Positions 15,885 to 25,264 are shown, counted from the stretch's first letter. The stretch is DNA of 64,000 nt from Muribaculaceae bacterium (GCA_017557425.1 JAFYYU010000016.1:186001-250000), one strand, 5' to 3'. Program-made: numbers and translations. Notes: generated by a model not told the origin, from the sequence alone.

Positions 15885-18545
15885 ATGAAGAGAACCAATC
15901 ATATTATCCTGTCATCTTTATTGCTGGCTGTCGCCTGTCTCCTGCCGACCGTGATGTTCGGCCAGGAAACTCACACAGTCAACGACACCATCTATAACCC
16001 CAAGGTCATTTTCACGGGCACCCCGTCACAATATGAGATTGCGGGCATCCGCGTCGAGGGCGTTGATAATTATGACGATAACATTATCATCGGCTATTCG
16101 GGCCTGGCCATCGGTCAGCGCATCGACATCCCGGGCGATGACATCAAGGCGGCCGCCAAGCGGTTTTGGCGGCAGGGATTGTTCTCCAAGGTTCAGATTC
16201 TTGTTGAGAAGATTTATTATGACCAAGCCTGGCTGGTGTTCAATCTGCGCCAGCAACCTCGCGTGTCCCAGGTGAACTATAACGGCATGAAGAGCGGCGA
16301 GAAGAAGGATCTTATCGAGCGACTCAACTTTCAGACGGGCAGCCAGATGACCCCCAACATCGCCGACCGCATTAAGCTCATAGTCGAGAAATACTATGCC
16401 AACAAGGGCTTCGGCCAGGCAACGTGCGAGGTGGTGCAGGTGCCCGACCTGAGCAAGCAGAACGAGGTCATCGTCAACATCAATGTGGACAAGCACGAGA
16501 AAATCAAGGTCCACAAGATCTATGTTGATGGCAACGAGGTGCTGAGCGACAGCAAGCTCAAGCGCACGATGAAAAAGACCAACGAGAAGAAGAGCCTGTG
16601 GAAAATCTTCTCGCAGAAGAAGTTCGTCCAGAGCGACTTTGAGGCCGACAAGCAGCTCATCATCGACAAGTATAACGAGAAGGGTTACCGCGATGCCGTC
16701 ATCGTTAAGGACAGCGTGGTACAGTATGACGAGAAGAGTGTTGACGTCTATCTCACTGTCAACGAGGGCAAGCGTTACTATATCTCAGACATCACTTGGG
16801 TGGGCAACACGGTTTACCCGTCAGTCATCCTTGATGAGGTCTTGGGTATCAAGAAGGGAGACGTCTATAACCAGAAACTGCTTAACAAACGCACCCAGGA
16901 AGACGACGATGCAGTGTCCAACCTGTACCTGAACAACGGTTACCTGTTCTACCAGCTCATACCCATCGAGAGCAAGATCGAGGGCGACAGCATCGACCTG
17001 GAGCTGCGCATGTTCGAGGGTAAGCAGGCACGCATCAACAAGGTGGTCATCAATGGTAACGACCGCTTGTACGAGAAAGTGGTGCGCCGTGAGCTGCGTG
17101 TGCGTCCCGGTGACCTGTTCTCCAAGGAGGACCTCATGCGTTCGGCGCGCGAGATTGCCCAGACGGGTCATTTCGATCCTGAGAAGATGGATATCCGCCC
17201 CGAACCGAATGCCGACAATGGTACCGTTGACATCATCCTGAACCTGGAGAGCAAAGCCAACGACCAAGTCGAGCTGAGCGCCGGTTGGGGCCAGACAGGT
17301 GTCATCCTGAAGGCCTCACTGAAGTTCACCAACTTCTCGATCCAGAATCTGCTGCATCCGTCGTCCTACAAGGGATTGATACCGCAGGGCGAGGGACAGA
17401 CTTTCACCATAAGCGCACAGACCAACGCCAAATATTACCAGGCTTACAGCGTGTCGTTCCTTGACCCGTGGTTTGGCGGCAAGCGCCCCAACTCACTGTC
17501 GGTATCGGCATTCTACAGCCGCCAGACGGGTATCAACTCGTCCTACTATAGCCAGTTGTACCAGAATGCGATGTACAACATGTACAACAATTATTACGGC
17601 TATGGTTATGGTGGCTACGGCTACGGCTATGGCGGTTACAGCGGCTACAACTATTACGAGAACGCCTACGACCCCAACAAGTACCTGCAGATGGCGGGCG
17701 TGACGGTGGGATTCGGTAAGCGCCTGAAGTGGCCTGATGACTATTTCACCTTCATGGCAAGTCTGAGTTACCAGTGGTACAGCCTCAAGAACTGGGAGTA
17801 CCTCTATTATATGAAGAACGGTGTTTCCAACTCGTTCGTGTTGGGCTTGACCCTGCAGCGCAACAGTATCGACAACCCGCTCTATACCCGCAAGGGTAGC
17901 ACCTTCACCCTGTCGTTCAACGCCACGCCGCCCGCCAGCCTGTTCGGCAAGAAGAACTGGAAGGCATTGAGCGAGAGTTCGACCGAGGCATCCAAGAAGG
18001 AACTCTACAAGTGGATTGAGTACTGGAAACTCAAGTTCCAGGCCCGTACCTACACGCCGCTCACCGATCCCGACGGCCGCTGGACGCTCGTGCTGATGAC
18101 GCGTGCCGACATCGGACTGCTGGGCAGTTGGAACAAGTGGCTCAAGTCGCCGTTCGAGACCTTCTATGTGGGTGGTGACGGCATGACGGGTTCTTACACC
18201 TATGCAACCGAGACCATCGCACTGCGCGGTTATGAGAATGGCGTGTTCACACCCTATGGTTCTGAGGGCTATGCTTATGACCGCTTCGTCATGGAGCTTC
18301 ACTTCCCGCTGATGCTGTCCCAGAGTGCGACCATTTATCCGCTCGTGTTTGTCGAGGCGGGTAATGCATGGACCAGCGTCAAGGACTTCAATCCCTTCAA
18401 CGTCAAGCGTTCGGCTGGCGTGGGTGCCCGCATCTTCCTGCCCATGATCGGTATGATGGGTATTGACTGGGGCTACGGCTTCGACACGGTCTTTGGAGAA
18501 AAGGGCGGCAGCAACTTCCACTTCATTTTGGGACAGGAATTTTAA
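15885..18545 (+). CDS. bamA: outer membrane protein assembly factor BamA
   Basis: 886 residues from the ATG that gives a signal peptide (MKRTNHIILSSLLLAVACLL, cleavage near MFGQ-ETH); the frame is open further upstream inside uppS, but that part is not coding. Five POTRA domains (about 45-470) precede a 16-strand barrel ending in ILGQEF with the C-terminal Phe expected of Bam substrates. BamA inserts barrel proteins into the outer membrane. Between barrel strands, residues ~555-596 form a Tyr/Gly-rich insert (YGYGYGGYGYGYGGYSGY), probably an extracellular loop. Two OmpH/Skp-type chaperone genes follow, an arrangement conserved in the phylum. Confidence 0.95.
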   Translation: MKRTNHIILSSLLLAVACLLPTVMFGQETHTVNDTIYNPKVIFTGTPSQYEIAGIRVEGVDNYDDNIIIGYSGLAIGQRIDIPGDDIKAAAKRFWRQGLFSKVQILVEKIYYDQAWLVFNLRQQPRVSQVNYNGMKSGEKKDLIERLNFQTGSQMTPNIADRIKLIVEKYYANKGFGQATCEVVQVPDLSKQNEVIVNINVDKHEKIKVHKIYVDGNEVLSDSKLKRTMKKTNEKKSLWKIFSQKKFVQSDFEADKQLIIDKYNEKGYRDAVIVKDSVVQYDEKSVDVYLTVNEGKRYYISDITWVGNTVYPSVILDEVLGIKKGDVYNQKLLNKRTQEDDDAVSNLYLNNGYLFYQLIPIESKIEGDSIDLELRMFEGKQARINKVVINGNDRLYEKVVRRELRVRPGDLFSKEDLMRSAREIAQTGHFDPEKMDIRPEPNADNGTVDIILNLESKANDQVELSAGWGQTGVILKASLKFTNFSIQNLLHPSSYKGLIPQGEGQTFTISAQTNAKYYQAYSVSFLDPWFGGKRPNSLSVSAFYSRQTGINSSYYSQLYQNAMYNMYNNYYGYGYGGYGYGYGGYSGYNYYENAYDPNKYLQMAGVTVGFGKRLKWPDDYFTFMASLSYQWYSLKNWEYLYYMKNGVSNSFVLGLTLQRNSIDNPLYTRKGSTFTLSFNATPPASLFGKKNWKALSESSTEASKKELYKWIEYWKLKFQARTYTPLTDPDGRWTLVLMTRADIGLLGSWNKWLKSPFETFYVGGDGMTGSYTYATETIALRGYENGVFTPYGSEGYAYDRFVMELHFPLMLSQSATIYPLVFVEAGNAWTSVKDFNPFNVKRSAGVGARIFLPMIGMMGIDWGYGFDTVFGEKGGSNFHFILGQEF

Positions 18546-18637
18546 CGGAATTAACTTAATTGAATAAACTATCTGCGGCAATTGCAGTCTAAAAGTCGAT
18601 TATTCACAAACATTATATTTATAACTAGAAAAAGAGA

Positions 18638-19150
18638 ATGAAACGTATAGCTTTAATCGCAGTGGCGCTTGTTGCCGGCTTCATGGCCGCCAACGCGCAG
18701 AAGTTTGCCCTCGTTGACATGGAGTATGTGTTGAAGAACATTCCCGCCTATGAGATGGCCAACGAGCAGTTGAATCAGGTGTCGCAGCGCTGGCAGCGTG
18801 AGGTGGACGAGCTCAAGAAGGAGGCCGACACCATGTACAAGAACTACCAGAGCGACATGGTCTTCCTGACCGATGACCAGAAGAAGAAAAAAGAGGCCGA
18901 AATCACCGAGAAGGAGAAAGAGGCCCAGCAATTGCAGTATAAGTACTTCGGCCCCCAGGGTGAGCTTTTCAAGAAGCGTCAATCGCTCATCAAGCCCATC
19001 CAGGACGATGTGTACGAAGCCTGCAAGAAAGTGTGTGAGGAACGCGGCTTCCAGATGATTATGGACCGTGCCAGCAGCCAGAGCATCATCTTTGCCTCGC
19101 CGCGCATCGACGTGAGCAACGAGGTGCTCGAGAAGATGGGTTACAAGTAA
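18638..19150 (+). CDS. OmpH/Skp-family periplasmic chaperone, copy 1
   Basis: 170 residues: signal peptide (MKRIALIAVALVAGFMAANA, cut before QKFALVD), a short beta strand containing FALVDMEYVLKNIPAYE, a long charged coiled coil (about 50-120, rich in Lys/Glu) and a returning strand FQMIMDRASSQSIIF. This is the Skp fold: a trimer with tentacles that holds unfolded barrel proteins on their way to BamA, encoded 90 bases upstream. It differs from copies 2 and 3 by an R/K-rich coil and a SSQSIIFASPRIDVS C-terminus. Confidence 0.92.
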   Translation: MKRIALIAVALVAGFMAANAQKFALVDMEYVLKNIPAYEMANEQLNQVSQRWQREVDELKKEADTMYKNYQSDMVFLTDDQKKKKEAEITEKEKEAQQLQYKYFGPQGELFKKRQSLIKPIQDDVYEACKKVCEERGFQMIMDRASSQSIIFASPRIDVSNEVLEKMGYK

Positions 19151-19208
19151 TCCCAGCCTGTACCATATTGAATAATAACTATATATAGTAATAATAATTT
19201 TTTTAGAC

Positions 19209-19721
19209 ATGTTTAAAAGATTTATGCTCTTAGCCGTTATGGCTACCACCTTGTGCCTTGGTGCACAAGCCCAGAAATTCGGTTACGTGAACACCAGCGA
19301 GATTTTCAACGTGATGCCTGAGAAGGCTACCGCCGAGAACACCCTCAAGACTGCCAGTGACAAGTACGAGGCCGAATTCAAGAACCTGCAGGACGCCTTC
19401 CAGAAGAAGATGACCGACTATGAGGCTGCCGACAAGGACGCCACCACGCCCCAGGCCATTAAGGACCGTCACAACCAGGAGTTGCAGGACGACTACATGA
19501 AGATTCAGAACTTCCAGCAGACCGCAGCTCAGGATTTGCAGCGTCAGCAGGACACCCTGTTGGCTCCCATTACCCAGAAGTTGCAGAATGCCATCCAGGC
19601 CGTTGGCGCTGAGGGCGGCTACACCTTCATCTTTGACCAGGCTGCCGGTGCCATCATCTACACGGGTACCAATGCCGAGGACGTGAGCGCCAAGGTTAAG
19701 GCCAAATTGGGCATCAAGTAA
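19209..19721 (+). CDS. OmpH/Skp-family periplasmic chaperone, copy 2
   Basis: 170 residues with signal peptide (ends ...LCLGAQA, then QKFGYVNTSEIF). The core is a Skp-like coil (about 45-125) and a C-terminal strand GGYTFIFDQAAGAIIY. It shares the GYVNTxEIFxxMPEKAxAExxLK start with copy 3 much more closely than with copy 1, suggesting that 2 and 3 come from one duplication. A strong terminator follows 50 bases after the stop, ending the bamA-ompH transcript. Confidence 0.92.
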   Translation: MFKRFMLLAVMATTLCLGAQAQKFGYVNTSEIFNVMPEKATAENTLKTASDKYEAEFKNLQDAFQKKMTDYEAADKDATTPQAIKDRHNQELQDDYMKIQNFQQTAAQDLQRQQDTLLAPITQKLQNAIQAVGAEGGYTFIFDQAAGAIIYTGTNAEDVSAKVKAKLGIK

Positions 19722-19770
19722 AAATAGGCTTTAGGTTAATATCAAAGAGCTTACAGCGAATAGCTAAATA

Positions 19771-19806
19771 TAATGCCGCAAGGGACTCCTCTTGCGGCAT
19801 TATTGT
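19771..19806 (+). terminator. terminator of the bamA-ompH operon
   Basis: Perfect 12-bp stem TAATGCCGCAAG / CTTGCGGCATTA with an 8-base loop, followed by TTGTTGTCTTC. Confidence 0.85.
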
Positions 19807-19819
19807 TGTCTTCTTGTAG

Positions 19820-19850
19820 TTGTCTGTTATTGAAAAATGTAGTACCTTTG
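19820..19850 (+). promoter_or_regulatory. promoter of the C1 peptidase gene
   Basis: TTG (19820-19822), 20-base spacer, TACCTTTG (19843-19850). Confidence 0.65.
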
Positions 19851-19883
19851 CTGCAGTATAAGAAATCATTAATATATTGAACA

Positions 19884-21287
19884 ATGAAAAGAAATCTCTT
19901 GATTGCATTGGCGATAGGCCTCGCCTTTGCCGGCTCGGCACAAGACCGCTCACAGGGAGGCATCAGCCCTGACATGATGCGCCAAATCGTCGCCGCTTCG
20001 TCAGCCAAACGAAACAAGGCCATCAGCAATGCCATGGCAACAAACGCCATCGATGACCTGGCCAGGAACTACCGCAACAACAAAGTTACCGACACCCACT
20101 TCAGTATCGAGACGCCCAAACAGTCGATTCACAACCAGCGGCAGAGCGGGCGGTGCTGGATGTACTCCAGTTTCAACGTGCTGCGCGCCAACTTTGCGCG
20201 TCGTCACGCTGACTCCATCGCCGTGGAGTTCTCTCACGACTATCTTTTCTTCTACGACCAGCTCGAGAAAGCCAACCTCATGCTGCAGGGCGTGATCGAT
20301 TGCGCCGACAAGCCCATTGATGATACGCGCGTGCAGTTCTTCTTCCACCATCCCATGAACGACGGCGGCACTTTCTGCGGCGCGGCCGACCTTGCCGAGA
20401 AATACGGCCTCGTGCCAGTGGAGGTGCAGCCTGAGACCTTCTCGGCTGAACGCACCTCACGCATGAGCCAACTCGTCGCATCAAAACTACGTGAATACGG
20501 ACTGGAACTGCGTCAGATGGTCGCTGACAAAAAGAGCAAAAAAGCCATCAACCAGCGCAAGACCGAGATGCTTGGAACGATCTATAACATGCTCTCGCTT
20601 ACACTGGGCGAACCCATCAAGTCGTTCACCTACGCCTTCCGCGACAAGAACGGCAAAGCCGTAGGCCCCGCACGCACCTACACTCCGCTGGAGTTCTACC
20701 GCGAGACCGTGGGCGGCCCCATCAACGGCACGTTCATCATGGCTATGAACGACCCTCGCAGGGAATACTACAAGACCTATGAAGTAGAATATGACCGCCA
20801 CACCTACGACGGACACAACTGGCGCTATGTCAATCTCCCGATGGAGGACATTGCGGCCATGGCCATCGCTTCGTTGAAGGATTCCACCAAGCTCTATGCC
20901 AGCTTTGACGTGGGCAAACAGCTCAATCGCGATAACGGTTACCTCGCCCTCGACAACTTTGACTATGCTACCCTGTTCGGCACTACATTCCCCATGAACA
21001 AGGCCCAGCGCATTTCCACCTTTGACAGCGGCTCAACGCACGCCATGACCATTTGTGCCGTCGATCTTGACGACAACGGCAATCCCATCAAGTGGAAGGT
21101 GGAGAACTCTTGGGGTGGTGACAGCGGACACAAGGGATACATCATCATGACCAACGAGTGGTTCAACGAGTACTCCTTCCGCCTGGTCGTGGACAAGAAA
21201 TACGTGCCGCAAAACATCCTCAAGGCCGCCGAAACCAAGCCCGTAATGGTCATGCCCGAAGACCCGCTCTTCGGCATCGATGACTGA
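19884..21287 (+). CDS. C1 family (bleomycin-hydrolase-like) peptidase, exported
   Basis: 467 residues. A signal peptide (MKRNLLIALAIGLAFAGSA) precedes a papain-fold enzyme of the PepC/bleomycin hydrolase type. The active site is NQRQSGRCWMYSS with Gln87 and catalytic Cys91, His386 in GSTHAMTI and Asn408 in VENSWGG. PepC enzymes are usually cytoplasmic hexameric aminopeptidases; the leader here places this one in the periplasm or outer membrane, as in many Bacteroidales where it may help use dietary or host peptides. It is a single-gene unit with its own promoter and a 16-bp terminator stem. Confidence 0.92.
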   Translation: MKRNLLIALAIGLAFAGSAQDRSQGGISPDMMRQIVAASSAKRNKAISNAMATNAIDDLARNYRNNKVTDTHFSIETPKQSIHNQRQSGRCWMYSSFNVLRANFARRHADSIAVEFSHDYLFFYDQLEKANLMLQGVIDCADKPIDDTRVQFFFHHPMNDGGTFCGAADLAEKYGLVPVEVQPETFSAERTSRMSQLVASKLREYGLELRQMVADKKSKKAINQRKTEMLGTIYNMLSLTLGEPIKSFTYAFRDKNGKAVGPARTYTPLEFYRETVGGPINGTFIMAMNDPRREYYKTYEVEYDRHTYDGHNWRYVNLPMEDIAAMAIASLKDSTKLYASFDVGKQLNRDNGYLALDNFDYATLFGTTFPMNKAQRISTFDSGSTHAMTICAVDLDDNGNPIKWKVENSWGGDSGHKGYIIMTNEWFNEYSFRLVVDKKYVPQNILKAAETKPVMVMPEDPLFGIDD

Positions 21288-21311
21288 TTTAAGGCTGCCG
21301 ACTCAACCATC

Positions 21312-21350
21312 AATCCCCTCACGGACATCATTGTCCGTGAGGGGATTGTT
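21312..21350 (+). terminator. terminator of the C1 peptidase gene
   Basis: Stem AATCCCCTCACGGACA / TGTCCGTGAGGGGATT (16 bp) with a 4-base loop, then TGTTCT; the T-run is weak. Confidence 0.75.
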
Positions 21351-21460
21351 CTAACTTTGTCATGGAGATCGTTTCTCGTCATTGCTGTGATTTTCGGGGA
21401 ATTCAGTGTAATAGCCGTCAGAATTGGTCACAATTAGTCTATGGAATAAAAGAAATGTAC

Positions 21461-21468
21461 TAATTTTG
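21461..21468 (+). promoter_or_regulatory. -7 box for the unknown secreted protein
   Basis: TAATTTTG, 30 bases before the start codon; no clear TTTG at -33. Confidence 0.45.
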
Positions 21469-21498
21469 CAGAAAAGAATCAGTTAAGCGATAACCGAT

Positions 21499-22308
21499 AT
21501 GAAAAGAGTGCTTTTTATTTTATTGGTCATGAGTTTGCCCTTGATGCTATGCGCTCAGGGAAAACTGACTGCCTATTATGCCGATGTTGCTTTTGGCGAT
21601 TACCAGCAAGGTCAGTTGATTGTGGATACCAACGACCCCCTCAACCGCATGGTGGACCATAATAAGTCAGAATATAAATATGAGGGCGATGATTCGGGGG
21701 GCTATTACTCGCAACTGATTCCCAAGTCACAGGTGTCAGTCAAGGAGTACCAAATGACTCCGCTGCCTGTTGAACTGGTGCGTGACGACGCCATCTTTGT
21801 GTCGAACGACGGCTTTATAGTAGCCATTTTCGTCGCTCATGCGGGAGAACACGGTTTCTACAGTTATGATGACGACTTCGTGCCTTATTACGATGCCGAG
21901 GAGACGATGGCCCATCAGGAGTACTTTGCGATCAGTGGGGTGCTTAAATCGCCTTATGTTCCCGAAGGTTTCTTGTTTGAGGAGCCGTTGGAGGTGGAGG
22001 ATGGCAACATCAAACTCTATGTTCATGGGACCCGTTTTAGCTCGATGGAGGATCCGACCGATTTGCGCTATCGTCCTTATAAGATAGGCTTCCTGGAAGA
22101 ACAGTGGACGAAGCCCGAGGATTATGACTATGACAAATCTGCTTATGACCTCGACGGCACTCTGTTGGTTGACCTGATGCGGGTGGTGGATATTCCCACC
22201 TATGTCTCCATTGCCTATATTGGTGCTGAGGATGCGCTCTACATTGATGGTACCTTATATTATAGGCAGATAAATGACGAGGATGCGCCTGATGCTGTGC
22301 GTCAATGA
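21499..22308 (+). CDS. secreted protein of unknown function
   Basis: 269 residues. A signal peptide (MKRVLFILLVMSLPLMLCAQ) is followed by an acidic, Tyr- and Asp-rich mature chain with no cysteine or repeat, for example YYADVAFGDYQQGQL, FYSYDDDFVPYYDAEET and EDYDYDKSAYDLDGT. I do not recognise a family. The mixture of aromatic and acidic residues and the beta-prone pattern suggest a secreted beta-sandwich-like domain. It lies 51 bases before the third OmpH gene and probably shares its transcript, so it might be a client or partner of that chaperone; this is speculation from position only. Confidence 0.7.
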   Translation: MKRVLFILLVMSLPLMLCAQGKLTAYYADVAFGDYQQGQLIVDTNDPLNRMVDHNKSEYKYEGDDSGGYYSQLIPKSQVSVKEYQMTPLPVELVRDDAIFVSNDGFIVAIFVAHAGEHGFYSYDDDFVPYYDAEETMAHQEYFAISGVLKSPYVPEGFLFEEPLEVEDGNIKLYVHGTRFSSMEDPTDLRYRPYKIGFLEEQWTKPEDYDYDKSAYDLDGTLLVDLMRVVDIPTYVSIAYIGAEDALYIDGTLYYRQINDEDAPDAVRQ

Positions 22309-22359
22309 TAATAGTGATGCTGCATAAATTGATAGAAACATTATAAACGATAGAACGAT

Positions 22360-22866
22360 ATGAAACGTGTTTTGATGATGGCCGTGGCACTGTTGCCGCT
22401 GATGCTGATGGCTCAGGCCAAAATAGGTATTGTGAACTCCCAGCAGATATTTGACCTCATGCCCGAAAAAGCGGCAGCCGAGGCACAGCTTAAGGCCTTG
22501 AGCGACAAGTATCATGCCGAGTATGAGCTGTTGAGGGGTGAGTTTGACAAGAAATATGCCGATTATCAGACTGTGGCTGCCGACGCGTCCATGCCCGAGA
22601 CCATCAAGGAGCGCCGTGTGCAGGAACTACAGGAGAGCGACAAAAAGATGCGCGAGTTTGAGCGCAAGGCTGCCGATGACATTGCTGCCATGAGGACCAC
22701 CTTGACCAAGCCAATCATTGACCGCGTGCAGAACGCCATCCGCAAGGCTGGCGAGCAGGGCGTTTTCGACCTGGTGCTTGACACCGCCGTGACCCCCGTG
22801 GCCTATACGGGTCCCGCCACTATCGACATCACACCAATGGTTAAGACATTGTTGGGACTGGAGTGA
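22360..22866 (+). CDS. OmpH/Skp-family periplasmic chaperone, copy 3
   Basis: 168 residues: signal peptide (ending LLPLMLMAQA), KIGIVNSQQIFDLMPEK start, charged coiled coil (about 45-125) and C-terminal strand GVFDLVLDTAVTPVAYTG. It is the paralogue closest to copy 2 at 19209. Separated from the bamA operon by the C1 peptidase and the unknown secreted protein, it has its own terminator, so the three chaperones are expressed from two transcripts. Confidence 0.9.
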   Translation: MKRVLMMAVALLPLMLMAQAKIGIVNSQQIFDLMPEKAAAEAQLKALSDKYHAEYELLRGEFDKKYADYQTVAADASMPETIKERRVQELQESDKKMREFERKAADDIAAMRTTLTKPIIDRVQNAIRKAGEQGVFDLVLDTAVTPVAYTGPATIDITPMVKTLLGLE

Positions 22867-22885
22867 GACGCGATGAGCTATAAAA

Positions 22886-22921
22886 CGAAAAAACCTGTAT
22901 CGCACGATACAGGTTTTTTTG
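22886..22921 (+). terminator. terminator after OmpH copy 3
   Basis: AAAAACCTGTAT, loop CGCACG, ATACAGGTTTTTTT: a classic intrinsic terminator. Confidence 0.9.
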
Positions 22922-22925
22922 TTAA

Positions 22926-23003
<78 letters not shown>

Positions 23004-23033
23004 ATGTAAAGCGTTTTCTTTCAAACGCGGGTG

Positions 23034-23064
23034 CAAAGATAATACCATTTTTGTTCCCGTGCAA
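23034..23064 (-). promoter_or_regulatory. promoter of tRNA-His
   Basis: Minus strand: TTG (23062-23064), 20-base spacer, TATCTTTG (23034-23041), about 30 bases before the mature tRNA. Confidence 0.7.
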
Positions 23065-23105
23065 GAATAAAACCAAAAATTCTTCAGATTTTTTAAACGA
23101 TAGAA

Positions 23106-24296
23106 CTATTGTTCCACTATCTCGGCAGGAGCGATGCGGTCGCTGCCCTTGACAAATTCACCCATCGAGAAAACGCCGCGCAGGTTGACATCATTGTCCA
23201 GCAGCAGGATGTCGGCATCCTTGCCACGTTGCAATGAGCCCTTGCGGTCATAGATGCCCATGATTCTTGCGGGAGTCTCGCTGGCCATGCGTACGGCGTC
23301 CTGCAGGGGCACGTCAACGATGCGTACCATGGTCTTGATAAGACGGTCCATTGTGGCAATGCTGCCAGCCAGGGCGCTGCGGTCAGAGAGCTTGCACACG
23401 CCGTCCTCGATAATGACGCGTGGGTCGAAGGCATGATCACTGTCACTGTCGGTGACGGCAAGCGCGTCGGTACACAGGGCCGTGCGCTCAACGCCCTTCA
23501 TGTGGTAAACCAGATTGAGAAGAGTGGCGGGTACATGAATGCCATCGGCAATCACCTCGACAGCCATGTCTTCAAGCAGATAGACACTCTCGACGGTGCC
23601 GGCATGCTTGAACTCCCGCACGTTGTGGAACCCCGGCATACCGTTGTAGAAATGGGTCGCCAACGTGTAACCGGCGTCCCATGCCGCTTTAACGTGCCGG
23701 TATTCGGCTGCGGTATGTCCGATGGCTGCCACAATACCCTTGCTGGTGATGTACTGTCCCATCTCTACCGCACCAGGCAGCTCGGGAGCTGTGTCCCAAC
23801 GCCTCATGCAGTCAAAGTCTTCAACGATGTGACGGTATTCATCAGGGTCAGGGATGCGGATAACCTCGGGCATCTGGGCACCTGCCTTGCTGGGGTTAAA
23901 GTAGGGTCCCTCCATGTGCATGCCCATGATGGTCGAACCCTCCTCGCGCATGAGTTCGTCACAGGTCTGGCATGCTCGTTCCATCATGTCGATGGGCGAT
24001 GAAGACAAGGTGGCGTAGATGGCTGTAGTGCCGTGAAGCAGGTGGGTGTGGGCCGCAGTCTCAAAAGCCTCGCGGGTGCACTCCTGGAAGTCGCTACCCC
24101 CGCCACCATGGCAATGGAGCTCAACCCCTCCCGGCACAACGTGCATGCCGTGGGCATCGATATGCTTATCCATCCCGTCCATCTGGCGGCTGCTTTTGCT
24201 CACCTCCTTGACACGACTCCCTTCAATGATGACCGAGCCACCATTGATCCACCCCTCGGGGGTCAGGACATGACCGTTAAAAATCTGAGTGAGCAT
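23106..24296 (-). CDS. nagA: N-acetylglucosamine-6-phosphate deacetylase
   Basis: 396 residues from the ATG giving MLTQIFNGHVLTP. A start ten codons earlier is open, but would read through the purine-rich AAGGAGAAAAAG that precedes the chosen start. NagA removes acetate from GlcNAc-6-phosphate, feeding amino-sugar catabolism and cell-wall recycling. Amidohydrolase features: HCHGGGG (metal-binding His pair, about 62-68), HMEGPY (about 126-131, Glu ligand), GHTAAE (about 189) and THFYNGM (about 210). No nagB or PTS gene is adjacent; in this phylum GlcNAc is usually phosphorylated by a kinase. The -7 box TAAATTTG is at 24324-24331 (minus). Confidence 0.93.
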   Translation of the reverse strand: MLTQIFNGHVLTPEGWINGGSVIIEGSRVKEVSKSSRQMDGMDKHIDAHGMHVVPGGVELHCHGGGGSDFQECTREAFETAAHTHLLHGTTAIYATLSSSPIDMMERACQTCDELMREEGSTIMGMHMEGPYFNPSKAGAQMPEVIRIPDPDEYRHIVEDFDCMRRWDTAPELPGAVEMGQYITSKGIVAAIGHTAAEYRHVKAAWDAGYTLATHFYNGMPGFHNVREFKHAGTVESVYLLEDMAVEVIADGIHVPATLLNLVYHMKGVERTALCTDALAVTDSDSDHAFDPRVIIEDGVCKLSDRSALAGSIATMDRLIKTMVRIVDVPLQDAVRMASETPARIMGIYDRKGSLQRGKDADILLLDNDVNLRGVFSMGEFVKGSDRIAPAEIVEQ

Positions 24297-24614
24297 AAAC
24301 AATCTTTTTCTCCTTATTGAATGCAAATTTACAGCATTTTTCTATAGGTTGTACAGTTTTGATACATTTTTTTTAATTTCTTGACAAAAATTTGATATTC
24401 GGCCCGTCTGAGCTGGTGTCCGGCACTTGTTGTTTTGTCTTGATTTTTTGATTGTTTGTCAACGTGATTGAACGATTGGTCACGAAGTGGGCAAAAGGCA
24501 TTTTGGTATGTGTTTTTTTCTTGTTTACTTTGCCGACAGAAGAATTCGAAATTTCGGAATCATTGTTTTTATTCACTTTTATTTAAACTATTCAAAAACA
24601 CCACATTAAAGAAA

Positions 24615-25070
24615 ATGAAGAAGATTGTTTTAGCATTAATTATCGCCCTTACGGGTACGATCGTGATGAATGCGCAGCCTCCCCGTCGCCCTGACATGAA
24701 TCCGGAGCAGATGGTGGAAATGCGGGTTGAGCGCCTGGACAAGGAACTGTCTTTGACAGCTGAGCAAAAGGCTGAAATCACCAAGATTTACAGCGAGGAG
24801 TTCAAGGCCATGGGTAAAGAAAAACCCGCCATGAGAGAACGTGGCGAGAAGCCCGATGAGGCAACGATGAAGGCACGCCAGGAGCAGATGAAGGCCCAGC
24901 TCGAAGCCGTTAATGCCAAGATCGAAGCGTTGCTCACCCCGGAACAGGCAGCAAAATTCGCTCAGATGAAACAGCATGAAGGCAAACGTGGCTTCGGCCG
25001 TCACCATGGCCCGAAGGGTCCCAAGGACGGCAACCATAAGGGTTGCGGCTGCTGTTGTCAAGAATCGTAA
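24615..25070 (+). CDS. Spy/CpxP-like periplasmic protein with LTxxQ motifs and Cys/His-rich tail
   Basis: 151 residues: signal peptide (MKKIVLALIIALTGTIVMNA), then a helical, charged chain with two LTxxQ-like motifs (LTAEQKAEI near 50 and LTPEQAAKF near 108). These define the Spy/CpxP and DUF4890-type families, ATP-independent chaperones or envelope-stress sensors with a cradle-like helical dimer. The C-terminus GRHHGPKGPKDGNHKGCGCC has four His and three Cys before a final CQES end, suggesting metal binding. I chose the ATG that begins the signal peptide. A GC-rich palindrome (about 25125-25147) followed by TTTCTT may terminate it. Confidence 0.8.
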   Translation: MKKIVLALIIALTGTIVMNAQPPRRPDMNPEQMVEMRVERLDKELSLTAEQKAEITKIYSEEFKAMGKEKPAMRERGEKPDEATMKARQEQMKAQLEAVNAKIEALLTPEQAAKFAQMKQHEGKRGFGRHHGPKGPKDGNHKGCGCCCQES

Positions 25071-25264
25071 CAGATGAAGTGAATAATCGTGTGTGTGTTT
25101 TGAAGTGGAGGGTGTTTCCTGTTTGAAGGAGGGGCCCTCCTTTCTTATTGTAAGACGTGCCTAATGCGGCTCAAAAGAATTAGAAGATGTTAAAAAGGCG
25201 GTATTTTTACTTAAAAATGACGGATAGGGAGAGCAAAAATAGCGCTAAAATGAAAAAAAATTGC

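Noticed and set aside
21421-21468. Short inverted copy of the -7 region (CACAATTAG ... CTAATTTTG) at the unknown secreted gene, as a fifth locus of the promoter element
   Set aside because: The core of the element (GCGGCG, A/T hairpin, CTTGCAC) is absent and the spacing is only 22 bases; chance is likely.
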